Of a DNA stretch of 64,000 bases, positions 55,447 to 63,141 are shown piece by piece. A model generated the notes under the pieces. That model saw only the letters and a program-made list of their open reading frames with translations, was not told where the DNA came from and did no database searches. Position 1 is the first letter of the stretch, and every line of letters begins with the position of its first letter. This DNA comes from an uncultured Pelagibacteraceae bacterium (GTDB lineage: Bacteria; Pseudomonadota; Alphaproteobacteria; Pelagibacterales; Pelagibacteraceae): the NCBI GenBank assembly GCA_902521805.1, contig CABYTL010000001.1:1-64000 (forward strand), in the 5' to 3' direction. Both the position numbers and the translations under genes were made by a program.

Positions 55447-55836
55447 TTAAACTAACACAAATACCAAACAAATCATTTGAACAAAATTAATAAGAACAGA
55501 TAGAAAATGTGAGTATTTAAATTTTTTTTCCTGTTTTTCATCTCTATGTTTGTTAATTAATGGCATTAACAAATAGTTAGAAGTAGCAAATAAAACTGTA
55601 ATTGCTAATATTATATAAAAATCTACTCCAATCTTGCTCGACAATATAAATGTTATGAGAACAATAAAACTTACACCTAAATTAACATTATAATAAAATG
55701 GGAATATTCTTCTTATAAACTTTCGAGCATTATTCTCATCTAGTGTGGTAAAGACAACAGGAGCTATTACAAATGAGAAGAATAGCATTATTCCTAAAAT
55801 CATTGATGTCAAATAAACGCTAAGTTGTTCAATCAT
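55447..55836 (-). CDS. DUF4149-like four-helix membrane protein
   Basis: This 129-aa protein has four hydrophobic segments. 'SMILGIMLFFSFVIAPVVFTTL' near the N-terminus, with the conserved FxxApvvF pattern, then 'ARKFIRRIFPFYYNVNLG', match the DUF4149 pattern. The charged 'NKHRDEKQEKKFKYSHFLSV' precedes the last helix. Function unknown. It is separated by 3 nt from the upstream 61-aa gene and 8 nt from the next gene. Confidence 0.7.
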   Translation of the reverse strand: MIEQLSVYLTSMILGIMLFFSFVIAPVVFTTLDENNARKFIRRIFPFYYNVNLGVSFIVLITFILSSKIGVDFYIILAITVLFATSNYLLMPLINKHRDEKQEKKFKYSHFLSVLINFVQMICLVFVLV

Positions 55837-55839
55837 AAT

Positions 55840-56025
55840 TTAGTTTTCTATAGAATTTTCTTCTTTCATTAATATGGGTCTACCATCATGAGCTGTATTT
55901 AAAGGTATAATTTTCCCTTTATATTTTGCACATAAAGTTGGAGCACTTCTAACTTCTTCTCCTAATCTAACCTCTAGTTCAACAATAACTAATTTTGCAT
56001 CATCTAACTCTTTTAATATTCTCAT
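55840..56025 (-). CDS. Conserved-looking 61-aa protein of unknown function
   Basis: This is a soluble, acidic small protein. It begins 'MRILKELDDAKLVIVELEVR' and has a single Cys in 'APTLCAKYKGKIIPL', then 'HDGRPILMKEE'. Codon use and spacing (3 nt to the next gene, 32 nt after the ABM gene) look like a real gene. No family recognised. Association with the adjacent heme-monooxygenase-like protein is possible but unproven. Confidence 0.55.
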   Translation of the reverse strand: MRILKELDDAKLVIVELEVRLGEEVRSAPTLCAKYKGKIIPLNTAHDGRPILMKEENSIEN

Positions 56026-56057
56026 TTTTATTTCCTATTATTAAATTTAAAATATAT

Positions 56058-56360
56058 TTAAAGCACTACTTCAAAGCCCTCAAAGTTTGGTGCTCCAAAA
56101 TATAGGTCTTTATGTTGCCCAGCATTTTTATGAGCTAATTTAAATGCCTCTGATTTGGTCCAATTAATAAAATCCTCTTTAGAATTCCATATACTATGAG
56201 AAGCGTATAGTGAAAATTTTTCATTTTTTTCACCTTTCACTAAATGAAATTCTTTAAAACCATTAACACCATTAAGATGAGTATCTCTTTCTGTCCAAAC
56301 TTTTTCAAATTCAGATTCTTTACCTGGTACAATTTTAAATCTATTCATTGCTATAAACAT
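56058..56360 (-). CDS. ABM-domain protein, heme-degrading monooxygenase-like
   Basis: This 100-aa ferredoxin-like ABM domain begins 'MFIAMNRFKIVPGKESEFEKVW', followed by 'VNGFKEFHLVKG', 'YASHSIWNSKEDFINWTKSEAFKLAH'. This pattern is that of HmoA/IsdG-related proteins, which degrade heme with an Asn, Trp and His at the site; Asn6, Trp residues and the His of 'KLAHKNAGQH' could serve. Such genes release iron or handle other small substrates. The partial resemblance leaves other ABM functions open. Transcribed first in the small-gene series. Confidence 0.72.
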   Translation of the reverse strand: MFIAMNRFKIVPGKESEFEKVWTERDTHLNGVNGFKEFHLVKGEKNEKFSLYASHSIWNSKEDFINWTKSEAFKLAHKNAGQHKDLYFGAPNFEGFEVVL

Positions 56361-56543
56361 TCTATGCTTTTATTCTAATAATTTGATTATATATAAAATA
56401 TCATTGTCGCAGAATTATTAAAAATTAATCTAAGATGAAGAAGATATTTACTAGTGTAATTAATAACAAACAGTATTTTATAGGATAACTTGCACCAGAC
56501 TTGCGCACAGAGAGATAAGATAAAAAAAATTTACTTATAGGAC

Positions 56544-56572
56544 TTGTTCAATTATAAATATTAGCATAAATA
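56544..56572 (+). promoter_or_regulatory. Possible tRNA-Leu promoter
   Basis: TTGTTC (56544-56549) and TAAATA (56567-56572) are 17 bp apart and end 18 bp before the mature tRNA-Leu. Matches are partial (4/6 each), so this is tentative. The remaining gap between the ABM gene and this site (56361-56543) holds only a 17-codon frame and no recognised element. Confidence 0.35.
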
Positions 56573-56590
56573 CTCATGAAATTCATTAAT

Positions 56591-56676
56591 GCCCTCGTGG
56601 TGAAATTGGTAGACACAAAGGACTTAAAATCCTTGCCGCTTGCGGAGTGCCAGTTCGAGTCTGGCCGAGGGCACCA
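56591..56676 (+). tRNA. tRNA-Leu (anticodon UAA)
   Basis: Acceptor stem GCCCTCG pairs with CGAGGGC, discriminator A, and CCA is encoded. The D-arm has 'TGGTGAAATTGGTAGACA', the anticodon stem AAGGA/TCCTT encloses CTTAAAA with TAA at 56625-56627, a long class II variable arm follows, and the T-loop is TTCGAGT. It reads UUA codons, the main Leu codon in this AT-rich genome. Confidence 0.97.
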
Positions 56677-56687
56677 TTAAATAAAAA

Positions 56688-57449
56688 ATGCAAATTATTT
56701 CAGACATAAATCAAAGATCAATTAAAATAAAATCACAATTAGTAAAAATTTTATCAAAAAGTAAAATAATTAAATCTAAAATAATTATCGTTATAGGCGG
56801 AGATGGTTTCATGCTTCAAACACTTAAAAGAAATAAAAATTCAAATAAATTATTTTATGGAGTTAATTCGGGAAATTATGGATTTTTAATGAATAAATTT
56901 TCATCATCAAATATTGTTAAAAATTTGTCAAAAGCAAATATGATCTCAATTTCACCTTTGGAGATGATTGTGAAAAATAACAAAAATCAAGTTAGGAAGT
57001 CACTTGCAATAAATGAAGTTTCAATACTTAGACAAAGTAGACAAGCGGCCTCCTTATCAATTAAAAGTGGTTCAAAAACAATTATAAAAAAGTTAGTCTC
57101 AGATGGAATATTAGTTTCAACTCCTGCAGGAAGTACAGCTTATAATCTTTCAGTTCATGGACCTATCTTAAATCTTAATTCAAAAAAGTTATCAATTTCC
57201 CCTATTAGTCCTTTTAGACCACGTAGATGGAAAGGTAAAATTGTTAGCGATAAATCTAAAATTGTCATTAATAATCTTTATCCAAAAAAGAGACCAATAA
57301 GTGCTGTAGCTGACAATATTGAGGTAAGAAATGCAAACAATATAATTATTAAAACAAATCAAAAAATTAAGTTTAATCTTTTATACGACAAAAATAATAG
57401 TCTTCAAAAAAAAATTAAGATTGAGCAGTTGAGAAGAGAAACATCTTAA
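56688..57449 (+). CDS. nadK: NAD kinase
   Basis: This 253-aa enzyme phosphorylates NAD to NADP. The catalytic 'IIVIGGDGFMLQTLKRN' (GGDG) is present, with 'FYGVNSGNYGFLMN', 'NEVSILRQSRQAA', 'DGILVSTPAGSTAYNLSVHGPI' and 'ISPISPFRPRRW'. It starts 11 nt after tRNA-Leu, so it may be co-transcribed with it. Slightly shorter at the N-terminus than many homologues. Confidence 0.94.
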   Translation: MQIISDINQRSIKIKSQLVKILSKSKIIKSKIIIVIGGDGFMLQTLKRNKNSNKLFYGVNSGNYGFLMNKFSSSNIVKNLSKANMISISPLEMIVKNNKNQVRKSLAINEVSILRQSRQAASLSIKSGSKTIIKKLVSDGILVSTPAGSTAYNLSVHGPILNLNSKKLSISPISPFRPRRWKGKIVSDKSKIVINNLYPKKRPISAVADNIEVRNANNIIIKTNQKIKFNLLYDKNNSLQKKIKIEQLRRETS

Positions 57450-57492
57450 AAGTGAAAAAAAAATATTAAAAGAGGTCTATAAATTTTAATCA

Positions 57493-57546
57493 TGGTGCCC
57501 TCGCACAGATTCGAACCGCGGACCTATTGATTACAAATCGATTGCT
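57493..57546 (-). pseudogene. 3' fragment of tRNA-Thr
   Basis: This stretch matches the intact tRNA-Thr (57882-57957) at 51 of 54 positions, covering CCA, the 3' acceptor strand, T-arm, variable region and the whole anticodon arm. The match stops abruptly at the edge of the D-stem, and the D-arm and 5' acceptor strand are missing. A 3'-end tRNA duplicate of this kind is the classic scar of site-specific integration into a tRNA gene. Confidence 0.85.
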
Positions 57547-57605
57547 AAAGTTCAAATAAACTATGTTTTATATAATTTAATTAATTCAAATAAGTATTTG
57601 ACTAC

Positions 57606-57617
57606 AATCTGACGACA
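57606..57617 (+). repeat. Degenerate copy of the CTGTCGG-type repeat
   Basis: AATCTGACGAC near the 3' tRNA fragment resembles TAATCTGTCGG at 58078 and 61943. It is imperfect and short, listed because all three copies lie within about 130 bp of a tRNA-Thr or tRNA-like piece. Confidence 0.3.
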
Positions 57618-57633
57618 ATGATAGAATTTAAAT

Positions 57634-57846
57634 ATGAGAAGATTGTTCAAACCAATAATTGTATTAATAATTCTAATTACAGCTATGGTTTATCCTTCAT
57701 TAGTTGCAAATTCAGCAACTACTTGTTTTAAAAAAGGAGAATATACATCAGGCTTTAATAAAATTTGTATTTACAATTGTATGGGGTCAGACGTTGCCAT
57801 AACGATTAGTAATACGCAACTTTGTCCGCTTACCATACAAAGATAG
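57634..57846 (+). CDS. Small secreted cysteine-containing protein
   Basis: This 70-aa product has a basic start and a hydrophobic signal segment 'PIIVLIILITAMVYPSLVA', a likely cleavage after 'ANSA', and a mature part of about 42 residues with four Cys: 'TTCFKKGEYTSGFNKICIYNCMGS' and 'NTQLCPLTI'. Two disulfides are plausible after export. No named family is recognised. It lies between a 3' tRNA-Thr fragment and the intact tRNA-Thr, so it may be cargo left by an integrated element. Start ATG is clear; no strong ribosome site is seen. Confidence 0.6.
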   Translation: MRRLFKPIIVLIILITAMVYPSLVANSATTCFKKGEYTSGFNKICIYNCMGSDVAITISNTQLCPLTIQR

Positions 57847-57881
57847 AATATATTAAAAATTATATGAAAAAGTAAGTGATG

Positions 57882-57957
57882 TGGTGCCCCCGCACGGATT
57901 CGAACCGCGGACCTATTGATTACAAATCAATTGCTCTACCAGCTGAGCTACAAGGGC
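57882..57957 (-). tRNA. tRNA-Thr (anticodon UGU)
   Basis: Minus-strand cloverleaf: acceptor GCCCTTG with CGGGGGC (two G-T pairs), D-arm 'TAGCTCAGCTGGTAGAGCA', anticodon stem ATTGA/TCAAT with loop TTTGTAA and anticodon TGT, T-loop TTCGAAT, and encoded CCA. It is complete. Its 3' half is duplicated at 57493-57546 and its 5' half has a degenerate copy at 62060-62101. Confidence 0.95.
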
Positions 57958-58077
57958 TTTCGTATCAACGAAGTTTTTAATGTTAAAAGTCAATTAAATC
58001 AATACTAAAAAGATTTGGTTGTTAAAAGGTAATTCTCTAATTAGTAAATTTGTAGCTTGTTGTAGACCTTTTGCGAC

Positions 58078-58088
58078 TAATCTGTCGG
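58078..58088 (+). repeat. Direct repeat TAATCTGTCGG, left copy
   Basis: An 11-bp sequence identical to 61943-61953. The CTGTCGG part is unusual in this AT-rich DNA. The two copies bracket the ybbP-ybbA-tesA block. The surrounding 58000-58135 stretch holds no recognised gene. Confidence 0.45.
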
Positions 58089-58135
58089 ACCAGTTGTCGG
58101 TTTGAGAGTTTAATCTATAAATACAAAAATTTTAA

Positions 58136-60676
58136 TTATTGATTTCTTATTAGAGGATAAACCTTAGGATTTAGATATTTTAAGTTAGTTAATAATATCA
58201 AAACTAAGGTAATAAAACCAATTGAAAGTCCTAAATAAATTAAGATCTTAAAATCAAACATCCAGACTAACTCAAAAATATTTTCCATAATAAATTTTGA
58301 ACCAATCACAGCAAAAAATACTGAAATTAAAATCACAGATTTAAAGATAATGACGAATTCAATTAAAGATGAAAAAATAATTTGTTTTTTGGAAAAACCT
58401 AAAATTTTGAAAACCAAATTTTGATATTCTTTTATTTTTCCTTGAACCATAATTGCACTTGAAATTACGATTAAACCTATAACAATGGTAATCGCTGAAA
58501 TTAATGTAACCGCAATAAACACCTTATTTAAAACAGCTGTAACTTTTGATAAATAATCTGCAATTTTAATCATTGATAAACTTGGCATGATTTCAAGCAT
58601 CTCAGTTTCATCAAATTTATTTGAATTAAATTTTGCAGTAGCCAAATACTCATGTGGAATATTTTTTGCAAATTGAGGATTAAATAACATTGCAAAGTTG
58701 ATGCTTAAATCTCGATAATTAACTTCTCTAAAATTTACTACTTTACCCTCAATTTCACGTCCATAAATATTTAAAGTAAAGATATCATCTAACAGGATGT
58801 TAAAATCCTTAGCAACTTTTGCATCTAAAGAAATTTGAAGTTGATCTGGTTTTGATAAATCCCACCATTCACCTTCTAAAATTGAGTTATCTTCAGGCAC
58901 ATTTTCTACCCACGAGGATCTTCGTTCACTCCCAATAACCCAGTAACTGTCATTATCTGGTTTAATATAAGTATTAGGATCAACCCCATTAATTTTTACT
59001 ATTCCAGATGAAACCATTGGTACAATTTCAATAGATGCATTAGGATCCATATTTAAAATACCTTGTTCAAATTTCTCTCTTTCTCCTTTTTGAATACCGA
59101 CAAAGAAATAATCAGGTGCAATATCAGGAATAGATTTAGCAATTTCTCTTTGAAAATTTGTACCAACTAAAGCTAAAGTTAATAACAATGTAACACCTAA
59201 GCCAAGAGACATAACTGTAATAGGAGTTATACTTTTTGTCTGAGTAATATTTTTAATTGAAACTTTTAAAGATATTATTGGACTTGATTTGAATTTTTTA
59301 AGAAAATAAATGATTAATTTTGAAAGTAAGAAAAATACAATTAAACAAATAAAAAAAGCAGTAAAGTAACCCAAGCTATAAGAAGGTTGTTCAGATCCAA
59401 TCGTGAATAAAAAAATTAAGACAGATAATAAGACAAAGCTTAGAATAACTGATCTCTTAGAATAATAAAATTGAAGGTTTTGAAATATGTTTCTAAATAA
59501 ATTAGAGGCTTTTACTTGATCTATAGAACTAATTGTTGGAATAGAAAAAATTACAAGAACTATCAAACCCACTAAAAATATTTTTAAAAAATTAAGTAAT
59601 GAAAAAGCTGGATAAACATTTAATCCCAATCCATCAGATAGATATTTATCTACAATTGGCAAAATCAAAAAACTTGATCCATAAGCAAACATAGTGATGA
59701 TAAATAAAAGTATAAATAACTGAAGGTAATATAGTCTTTTAATATTGCCTGAATAAAAGCCAACCGCCTTTCTTACAGCAATAGATATGTTGTTTTGATT
59801 GATAAAAGAAAGGAGAGTATTTGCAATTCCAATGCCTGCAATTAACATTGCACTAATTGATACTAGAGATAAAAATTGAGAAAAATTATTAATAATTCTC
59901 TTTATTCCACTAGCAGAATTTTCAGGATATCTAAGCTTTACTTTCCGATCGTCTTTAAAAATTTCTTTTATTCGTTGTTCGATTTCTTCTGGTTTATCAT
60001 TTTCGTTAAATTTTACTTTGTATTCATAGTTTAAAAAGCTTCCAATTCCATTTAGTTTTAAAATATCTAAAGTTTGTTTTCCTGCCAAAGCCCAATCTCC
60101 AAATGCAACAAATCCACTAACATCCGGTACTGATTTAATAATTCCAATTACTGTAAAGTTTTGATCTTGAACTTTTACCTTTTCATTAATTTTTATATTA
60201 AGGGTTTTTGATAAACTTTCATTGATAAGGATAGAGTAAGGTTGTTTTTGCATTCTTTCATAAGCACTAATTGGCTCATATACAACATTTCCATATAAAG
60301 GATATTTTTCATCCACAGTTTTAATTCTAGTAAATAATGATTTATTTTTTTCTCTTCCTGTTGTTGTAAGCATAGTACTGAACTCAATCATTTGAGAGAC
60401 AGTTGCAAATTCTTTTACTTGATTAACTAGATCTAAATTTCCTGGATTACGATTGTAATCAATCTCTAAATCTCCACCTAAAAGTGCTTTGGCGTTATCA
60501 TTTAATTCTTTTTTAAGACTATCTTCAATTGTGAAAATAGCACTTAAGATAAAAAGACTTATAAATAGCGTTACAATGATACTAGATATTTTATGATAAT
60601 TTCTGCTTAAGTCTTTTAAAGCATATTTTAAAATCAAACTAAATTCTGAAGTATTATTTAATTTTTCCATCTTCAA
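58136..60676 (-). CDS. ybbP: FtsX-family ABC transporter permease (YbbP-like)
   Basis: This 846-aa protein has an N-terminal helix, a large extracytoplasmic domain, then FtsX-type membrane blocks: 'SAMLIAGIGIANTLLSFINQ' and a C-terminal set ending in 'LVLILLTNLKYLNP'. The two-block layout with a second soluble domain (about residues 505-690) is that of YbbP. With the YbbA ATPase it forms a type VII-like mechanotransmission or lipoprotein-handling complex of uncertain substrate. Its start overlaps the end of ybbA by about 20 nt. Confidence 0.87.
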   Translation of the reverse strand: MKMEKLNNTSEFSLILKYALKDLSRNYHKISSIIVTLFISLFILSAIFTIEDSLKKELNDNAKALLGGDLEIDYNRNPGNLDLVNQVKEFATVSQMIEFSTMLTTTGREKNKSLFTRIKTVDEKYPLYGNVVYEPISAYERMQKQPYSILINESLSKTLNIKINEKVKVQDQNFTVIGIIKSVPDVSGFVAFGDWALAGKQTLDILKLNGIGSFLNYEYKVKFNENDKPEEIEQRIKEIFKDDRKVKLRYPENSASGIKRIINNFSQFLSLVSISAMLIAGIGIANTLLSFINQNNISIAVRKAVGFYSGNIKRLYYLQLFILLFIITMFAYGSSFLILPIVDKYLSDGLGLNVYPAFSLLNFLKIFLVGLIVLVIFSIPTISSIDQVKASNLFRNIFQNLQFYYSKRSVILSFVLLSVLIFLFTIGSEQPSYSLGYFTAFFICLIVFFLLSKLIIYFLKKFKSSPIISLKVSIKNITQTKSITPITVMSLGLGVTLLLTLALVGTNFQREIAKSIPDIAPDYFFVGIQKGEREKFEQGILNMDPNASIEIVPMVSSGIVKINGVDPNTYIKPDNDSYWVIGSERRSSWVENVPEDNSILEGEWWDLSKPDQLQISLDAKVAKDFNILLDDIFTLNIYGREIEGKVVNFREVNYRDLSINFAMLFNPQFAKNIPHEYLATAKFNSNKFDETEMLEIMPSLSMIKIADYLSKVTAVLNKVFIAVTLISAITIVIGLIVISSAIMVQGKIKEYQNLVFKILGFSKKQIIFSSLIEFVIIFKSVILISVFFAVIGSKFIMENIFELVWMFDFKILIYLGLSIGFITLVLILLTNLKYLNPKVYPLIRNQ

Positions 60677-61319
60677 TTTTTATTTTTCTTTTAGCTTTGT
60701 CAGCAAGCTTAATGTCATGGGTTACCATGATTAAAGAAGAGCCTTCTTCTTTTACATACTTAAATAGAATATTTGCAATCATGATAGAATTTTCAGTATC
60801 CAAGTTTCCGGTTGGCTCATCAGCTAAAATTAATTCTGGTTTCATTGCAATTGCTCTAGCGATTGCAACTCTTTGTTGTTCACCACCTGATAATTGATTT
60901 GGTAGATTATTAAAACGATGTTTCAAACCAAAACGATCTAATAAAATTTTTGCTTCTTTATCTGGATTTTTAAAATTATTGAGCTCAAGTGTAAGCGCAA
61001 CATTTTCAACTGCAGTGTAATTAGGAATTAAATAAAACGACTGAAAAATTATTCCAATATTTTTCTTTCTTATCTCAGATACCTCATCTTCACTTAGGCT
61101 TGTAATTTCCTGATCTTGGAAAATTATTTTACCAGAGTTAGGTCTCTCCAAACCCCCTATTAACATGATTAAACTTGTTTTCCCTGAGCCACTTTCCCCA
61201 ACAACAGAAACAGTTTCTTTTTTTTTAATTATTAAATCAATATTCTTTAAAACATTGATATTATCTTTACCAGTTTGGTATTTGAGATTTATTTTTTTTA
61301 ATTTAAGAAGAGTACTCAT
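60654..61319 (-). CDS. ybbA: ABC transporter ATP-binding protein (YbbA/LolD-like)
   Basis: This is an ATPase of about 221 aa. Walker A 'VVGESGSGKTSLIMLIGG', the Q-loop in 'IGIIFQSFYLIPNYTAVENV', the signature 'LSGGEQQRVAIARAIA', Walker B 'LILADEPTGNLD' and the switch 'IMVTHDIKLAD' are all intact and of the MacB/LolD class. The ORF track starts at 61367; the ATG at 61319 ('MSTLLKLKKINLKY') is preferred because conserved sequence begins there. That ATG overlaps the divergent tesA ATG by two bases in the sequence CATG. Confidence 0.9.
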   Translation of the reverse strand: MSTLLKLKKINLKYQTGKDNINVLKNIDLIIKKKETVSVVGESGSGKTSLIMLIGGLERPNSGKIIFQDQEITSLSEDEVSEIRKKNIGIIFQSFYLIPNYTAVENVALTLELNNFKNPDKEAKILLDRFGLKHRFNNLPNQLSGGEQQRVAIARAIAMKPELILADEPTGNLDTENSIMIANILFKYVKEEGSSLIMVTHDIKLADKAKRKIKIEDGKIK

Positions 61320-61929
61320 GAATAAAACTATATTTATAAAAATTTTGATAATCTTTCTAGTGCACATAAACGCAAGTGCAATAGAAAAGGTAGTTTTATT
61401 TGGTGATAGTTTGATGGCTGGATATGGATTACCTAAAGAACATCATCTATCAATAGTTTTAGAAAACAATCTAAAGGAAGTTGGTTTAAATATTAAAGTT
61501 ATTAATGGAAGTGTTTCTGGAAGCACGACATTAGGTGGATTGAATAGAGCTGACTGGAGTTTATCAGAATCAGGAATAGATTTAATCATTTTAGGATTAG
61601 GAGCTAATGATATGCTCAGGGGAATTCAGCCATATGAAACAAAAAAAAATTTAGAACAAATAATAAATATTGCTTACAATAAAAAAATTAAAATTATTTT
61701 AGCTGGGATGGTTGCACCAAATACTCATGGAAAAAAATATAAAAAAGATTTTGACGATATTTATCCAAAATTATCAAAAAAATATAATTTACCCTTAATC
61801 CCATTTCTTCTTGAAGGAGTAGCACTTAATCCAAGCTTAAATCAAAAAGACGGAATTCATCCAAATAAAGAAGGGACAATCAAAGTAAGTGAAACTATTA
61901 AAAAAAGTATTATTAATATTTTAAATTAA
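61318..61929 (+). CDS. tesA: SGNH/GDSL esterase, TesA-like (thioesterase I/lysophospholipase L1)
   Basis: This periplasmic hydrolase has about 203 aa. The signal peptide is 'MNKTIFIKILIIFLVHINASA'. Block I is 'VLFGDSLMAGYGL' (Ser), block II 'VSGSTTLGGLNR' (Gly), block III 'LGLGANDMLRG' (Asn) and block V 'KDGIHPNKEG' (Asp, His). The ORF track begins 51 codons upstream, antisense to ybbA; the ATG at 61318 is chosen because the signal peptide starts there. tesA divergent to ybbA-ybbP is a conserved order seen in E. coli. Confidence 0.92.
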   Translation: MNKTIFIKILIIFLVHINASAIEKVVLFGDSLMAGYGLPKEHHLSIVLENNLKEVGLNIKVINGSVSGSTTLGGLNRADWSLSESGIDLIILGLGANDMLRGIQPYETKKNLEQIINIAYNKKIKIILAGMVAPNTHGKKYKKDFDDIYPKLSKKYNLPLIPFLLEGVALNPSLNQKDGIHPNKEGTIKVSETIKKSIINILN

Positions 61930-61942
61930 ATAAATAAATTTT

Positions 61943-61953
61943 TAATCTGTCGG
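61943..61953 (+). repeat. Direct repeat TAATCTGTCGG, right copy
   Basis: Identical to 58078-58088. It lies 13 bp after the tesA stop and about 107 bp before the 5' tRNA-like fragment. No gene is seen in 61930-62126 other than that fragment. Confidence 0.45.
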
Positions 61954-62059
61954 TTTCTACTCGGTCTTCATAAGAATAAAATTATTGAATTTTTTTGCTT
62001 AAATTATACTAGTGTTTATTTGATGTTAAATGCAGTGTGTAAAACTAGATTGAAGTCTT

Positions 62060-62101
62060 TTGATTAAAAATTAATTGCTCAACTATCTGAGCTACAAGGT
62101 C
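62060..62101 (-). pseudogene. Degenerate 5' half of a tRNA-Thr-like gene
   Basis: On the minus strand this stretch resembles the 5' acceptor, D-arm and anticodon arm of tRNA-Thr, with about six or seven mismatches over 42-45 positions ('TGTAGCTCAGATAGTTGAGCAA' region). The T-arm and 3' acceptor are absent. The anticodon stem-loop is damaged, so it is non-functional. It complements the missing half of the 3' fragment 4.5 kb away. Confidence 0.65.
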
Positions 62102-62126
62102 ATTAGCAATGATTATTAATTATTTC

Positions 62127-62876
62127 TTAATTAATCAACTTTTTTTTTAAAAAGCTTAAATGGTGAAAAACAATCGCAGCACTATTTGATATATTTAAGC
62201 TTTCTATATTTGAATTGATGTTTATTCTAACCAAAAAGTCAGCATATTTCGATGTATGTTTGTGCATACCTAGACCTTCTGATCCAAACAATAAAATGTT
62301 ATTACCTTTCCATTCCAATTCTGTAAAATTTTTTTTTCCTTTTCCATCAAAACCATAGACCCAAAAATTTTTTTCTTTTAAATTTTTTAAAGTTGAATTT
62401 ATATTTGAAACTTCAAAAATATTCATATATTCGATCGAACCACTTGCAGCTTTGTACATAAGTTTACTTTCACTAGGAAAATGTCTTTCTTTGATTATAA
62501 TTCCATCTATATTAAACGAAGTAGCGCTACGAATTAAGGATCCAATATTTCTTGGATCGGTCACTCCATCTAAACAAGCTAAAGTGATATCTTTATGATT
62601 TTTTATAAAATCTTTAAGTATAGGTTTTTCCAAATGTTTAATTTCAGCAACATAACCTTGATGCAATAAATTTTCTTTTGTACTGTATTTATCTAGCTCT
62701 TTTTTAGTCTTAAAATAAACTTTAATATTTTCTAGTAAATTTTTTTTTGGATTTTTTCTATGAATATTTTTTTTACTTTCCTCTGTAAGAAACACTCGAA
62801 GAACCTTTCTTTTGGGGTTTTTAAGCGCTTCTATTACAGCATGCTGACCTATAATAAAAAAAGACGAATTATTCAT
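62127..62876 (-). CDS. rlmB: 23S rRNA (guanosine-2'-O-)-methyltransferase RlmB-like (TrmH family)
   Basis: This 249-aa SPOUT enzyme has an N-terminal substrate-binding domain ('FFIIGQHAVIEALKNPKRKV') and the SpoU motifs 'LDGVTDPRNIGSLIRSATSF', 'ILLFGSEGLGMHKHTS' and 'NIESLNISNSAAIVFHH'. RlmB methylates G2251 of 23S rRNA in E. coli. It diverges from the tRNA-Tyr/tRNA-Gly/tuf unit. The N-terminal part is more variable and Lys-rich than usual. Confidence 0.9.
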   Translation of the reverse strand: MNNSSFFIIGQHAVIEALKNPKRKVLRVFLTEESKKNIHRKNPKKNLLENIKVYFKTKKELDKYSTKENLLHQGYVAEIKHLEKPILKDFIKNHKDITLACLDGVTDPRNIGSLIRSATSFNIDGIIIKERHFPSESKLMYKAASGSIEYMNIFEVSNINSTLKNLKEKNFWVYGFDGKGKKNFTELEWKGNNILLFGSEGLGMHKHTSKYADFLVRININSNIESLNISNSAAIVFHHLSFLKKKLIN

Positions 62877-62930
62877 AAATTTACGTACTTTTTACACATT
62901 TTTTTGAATATTTTCTTATTAAATCTCGTA

Positions 62931-62958
62931 TTGCAATTGCATAATAAAAATATATAAA
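62931..62958 (+). promoter_or_regulatory. Promoter for tRNA-Tyr/tRNA-Gly/tuf
   Basis: TTGCAA (62931-62936) and TATAAA (62953-62958) are spaced by 16 bp. The predicted start is near 62965, about 45 nt before tRNA-Tyr, and the GC-rich stretch after it fits a stable RNA leader. Confidence 0.5.
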
Positions 62959-63009
62959 ACGCATGTTGTTTGAAGCTTTTATTGAACAAGGGGACACTTC
63001 CCCAAAAGA

Positions 63010-63095
63010 GGAGGGGTTCCAGAGCGGTCAAATGGGGCGGGCTGTAAACCCGTTGACTTCGGTCTTCGAAAGTTCGAATCTTTCCCCCTCCACCA
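63010..63095 (+). tRNA. tRNA-Tyr (anticodon GUA)
   Basis: Class II tRNA with acceptor GGAGGGG/CCCCTCC, anticodon loop CTGTAAA (GTA at 63044-63046), a long variable arm, T-loop TTCGAAT and encoded CCA. It begins the tRNA-Tyr, tRNA-Gly, tuf transcription unit. Confidence 0.96.
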
Positions 63096-63141
63096 TTCGA
63101 TGATTCTTTAAATAACACTGGAGTGTAACTCTTGGGGTTGT

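Noticed and set aside
57958-57980. Short hairpin TTCGT-ATCA-ACGAA followed by T5 on the plus strand
   Set aside because: Only a 5-6 bp stem next to the tRNA-Thr 5' end; too weak to call a terminator for the small secreted-protein gene.
61165-61317. 51-codon N-terminal extension of tesA in the ORF track
   Set aside because: Antisense to the ATPase Walker A region; the signal peptide and conserved SGNH start begin at 61318.
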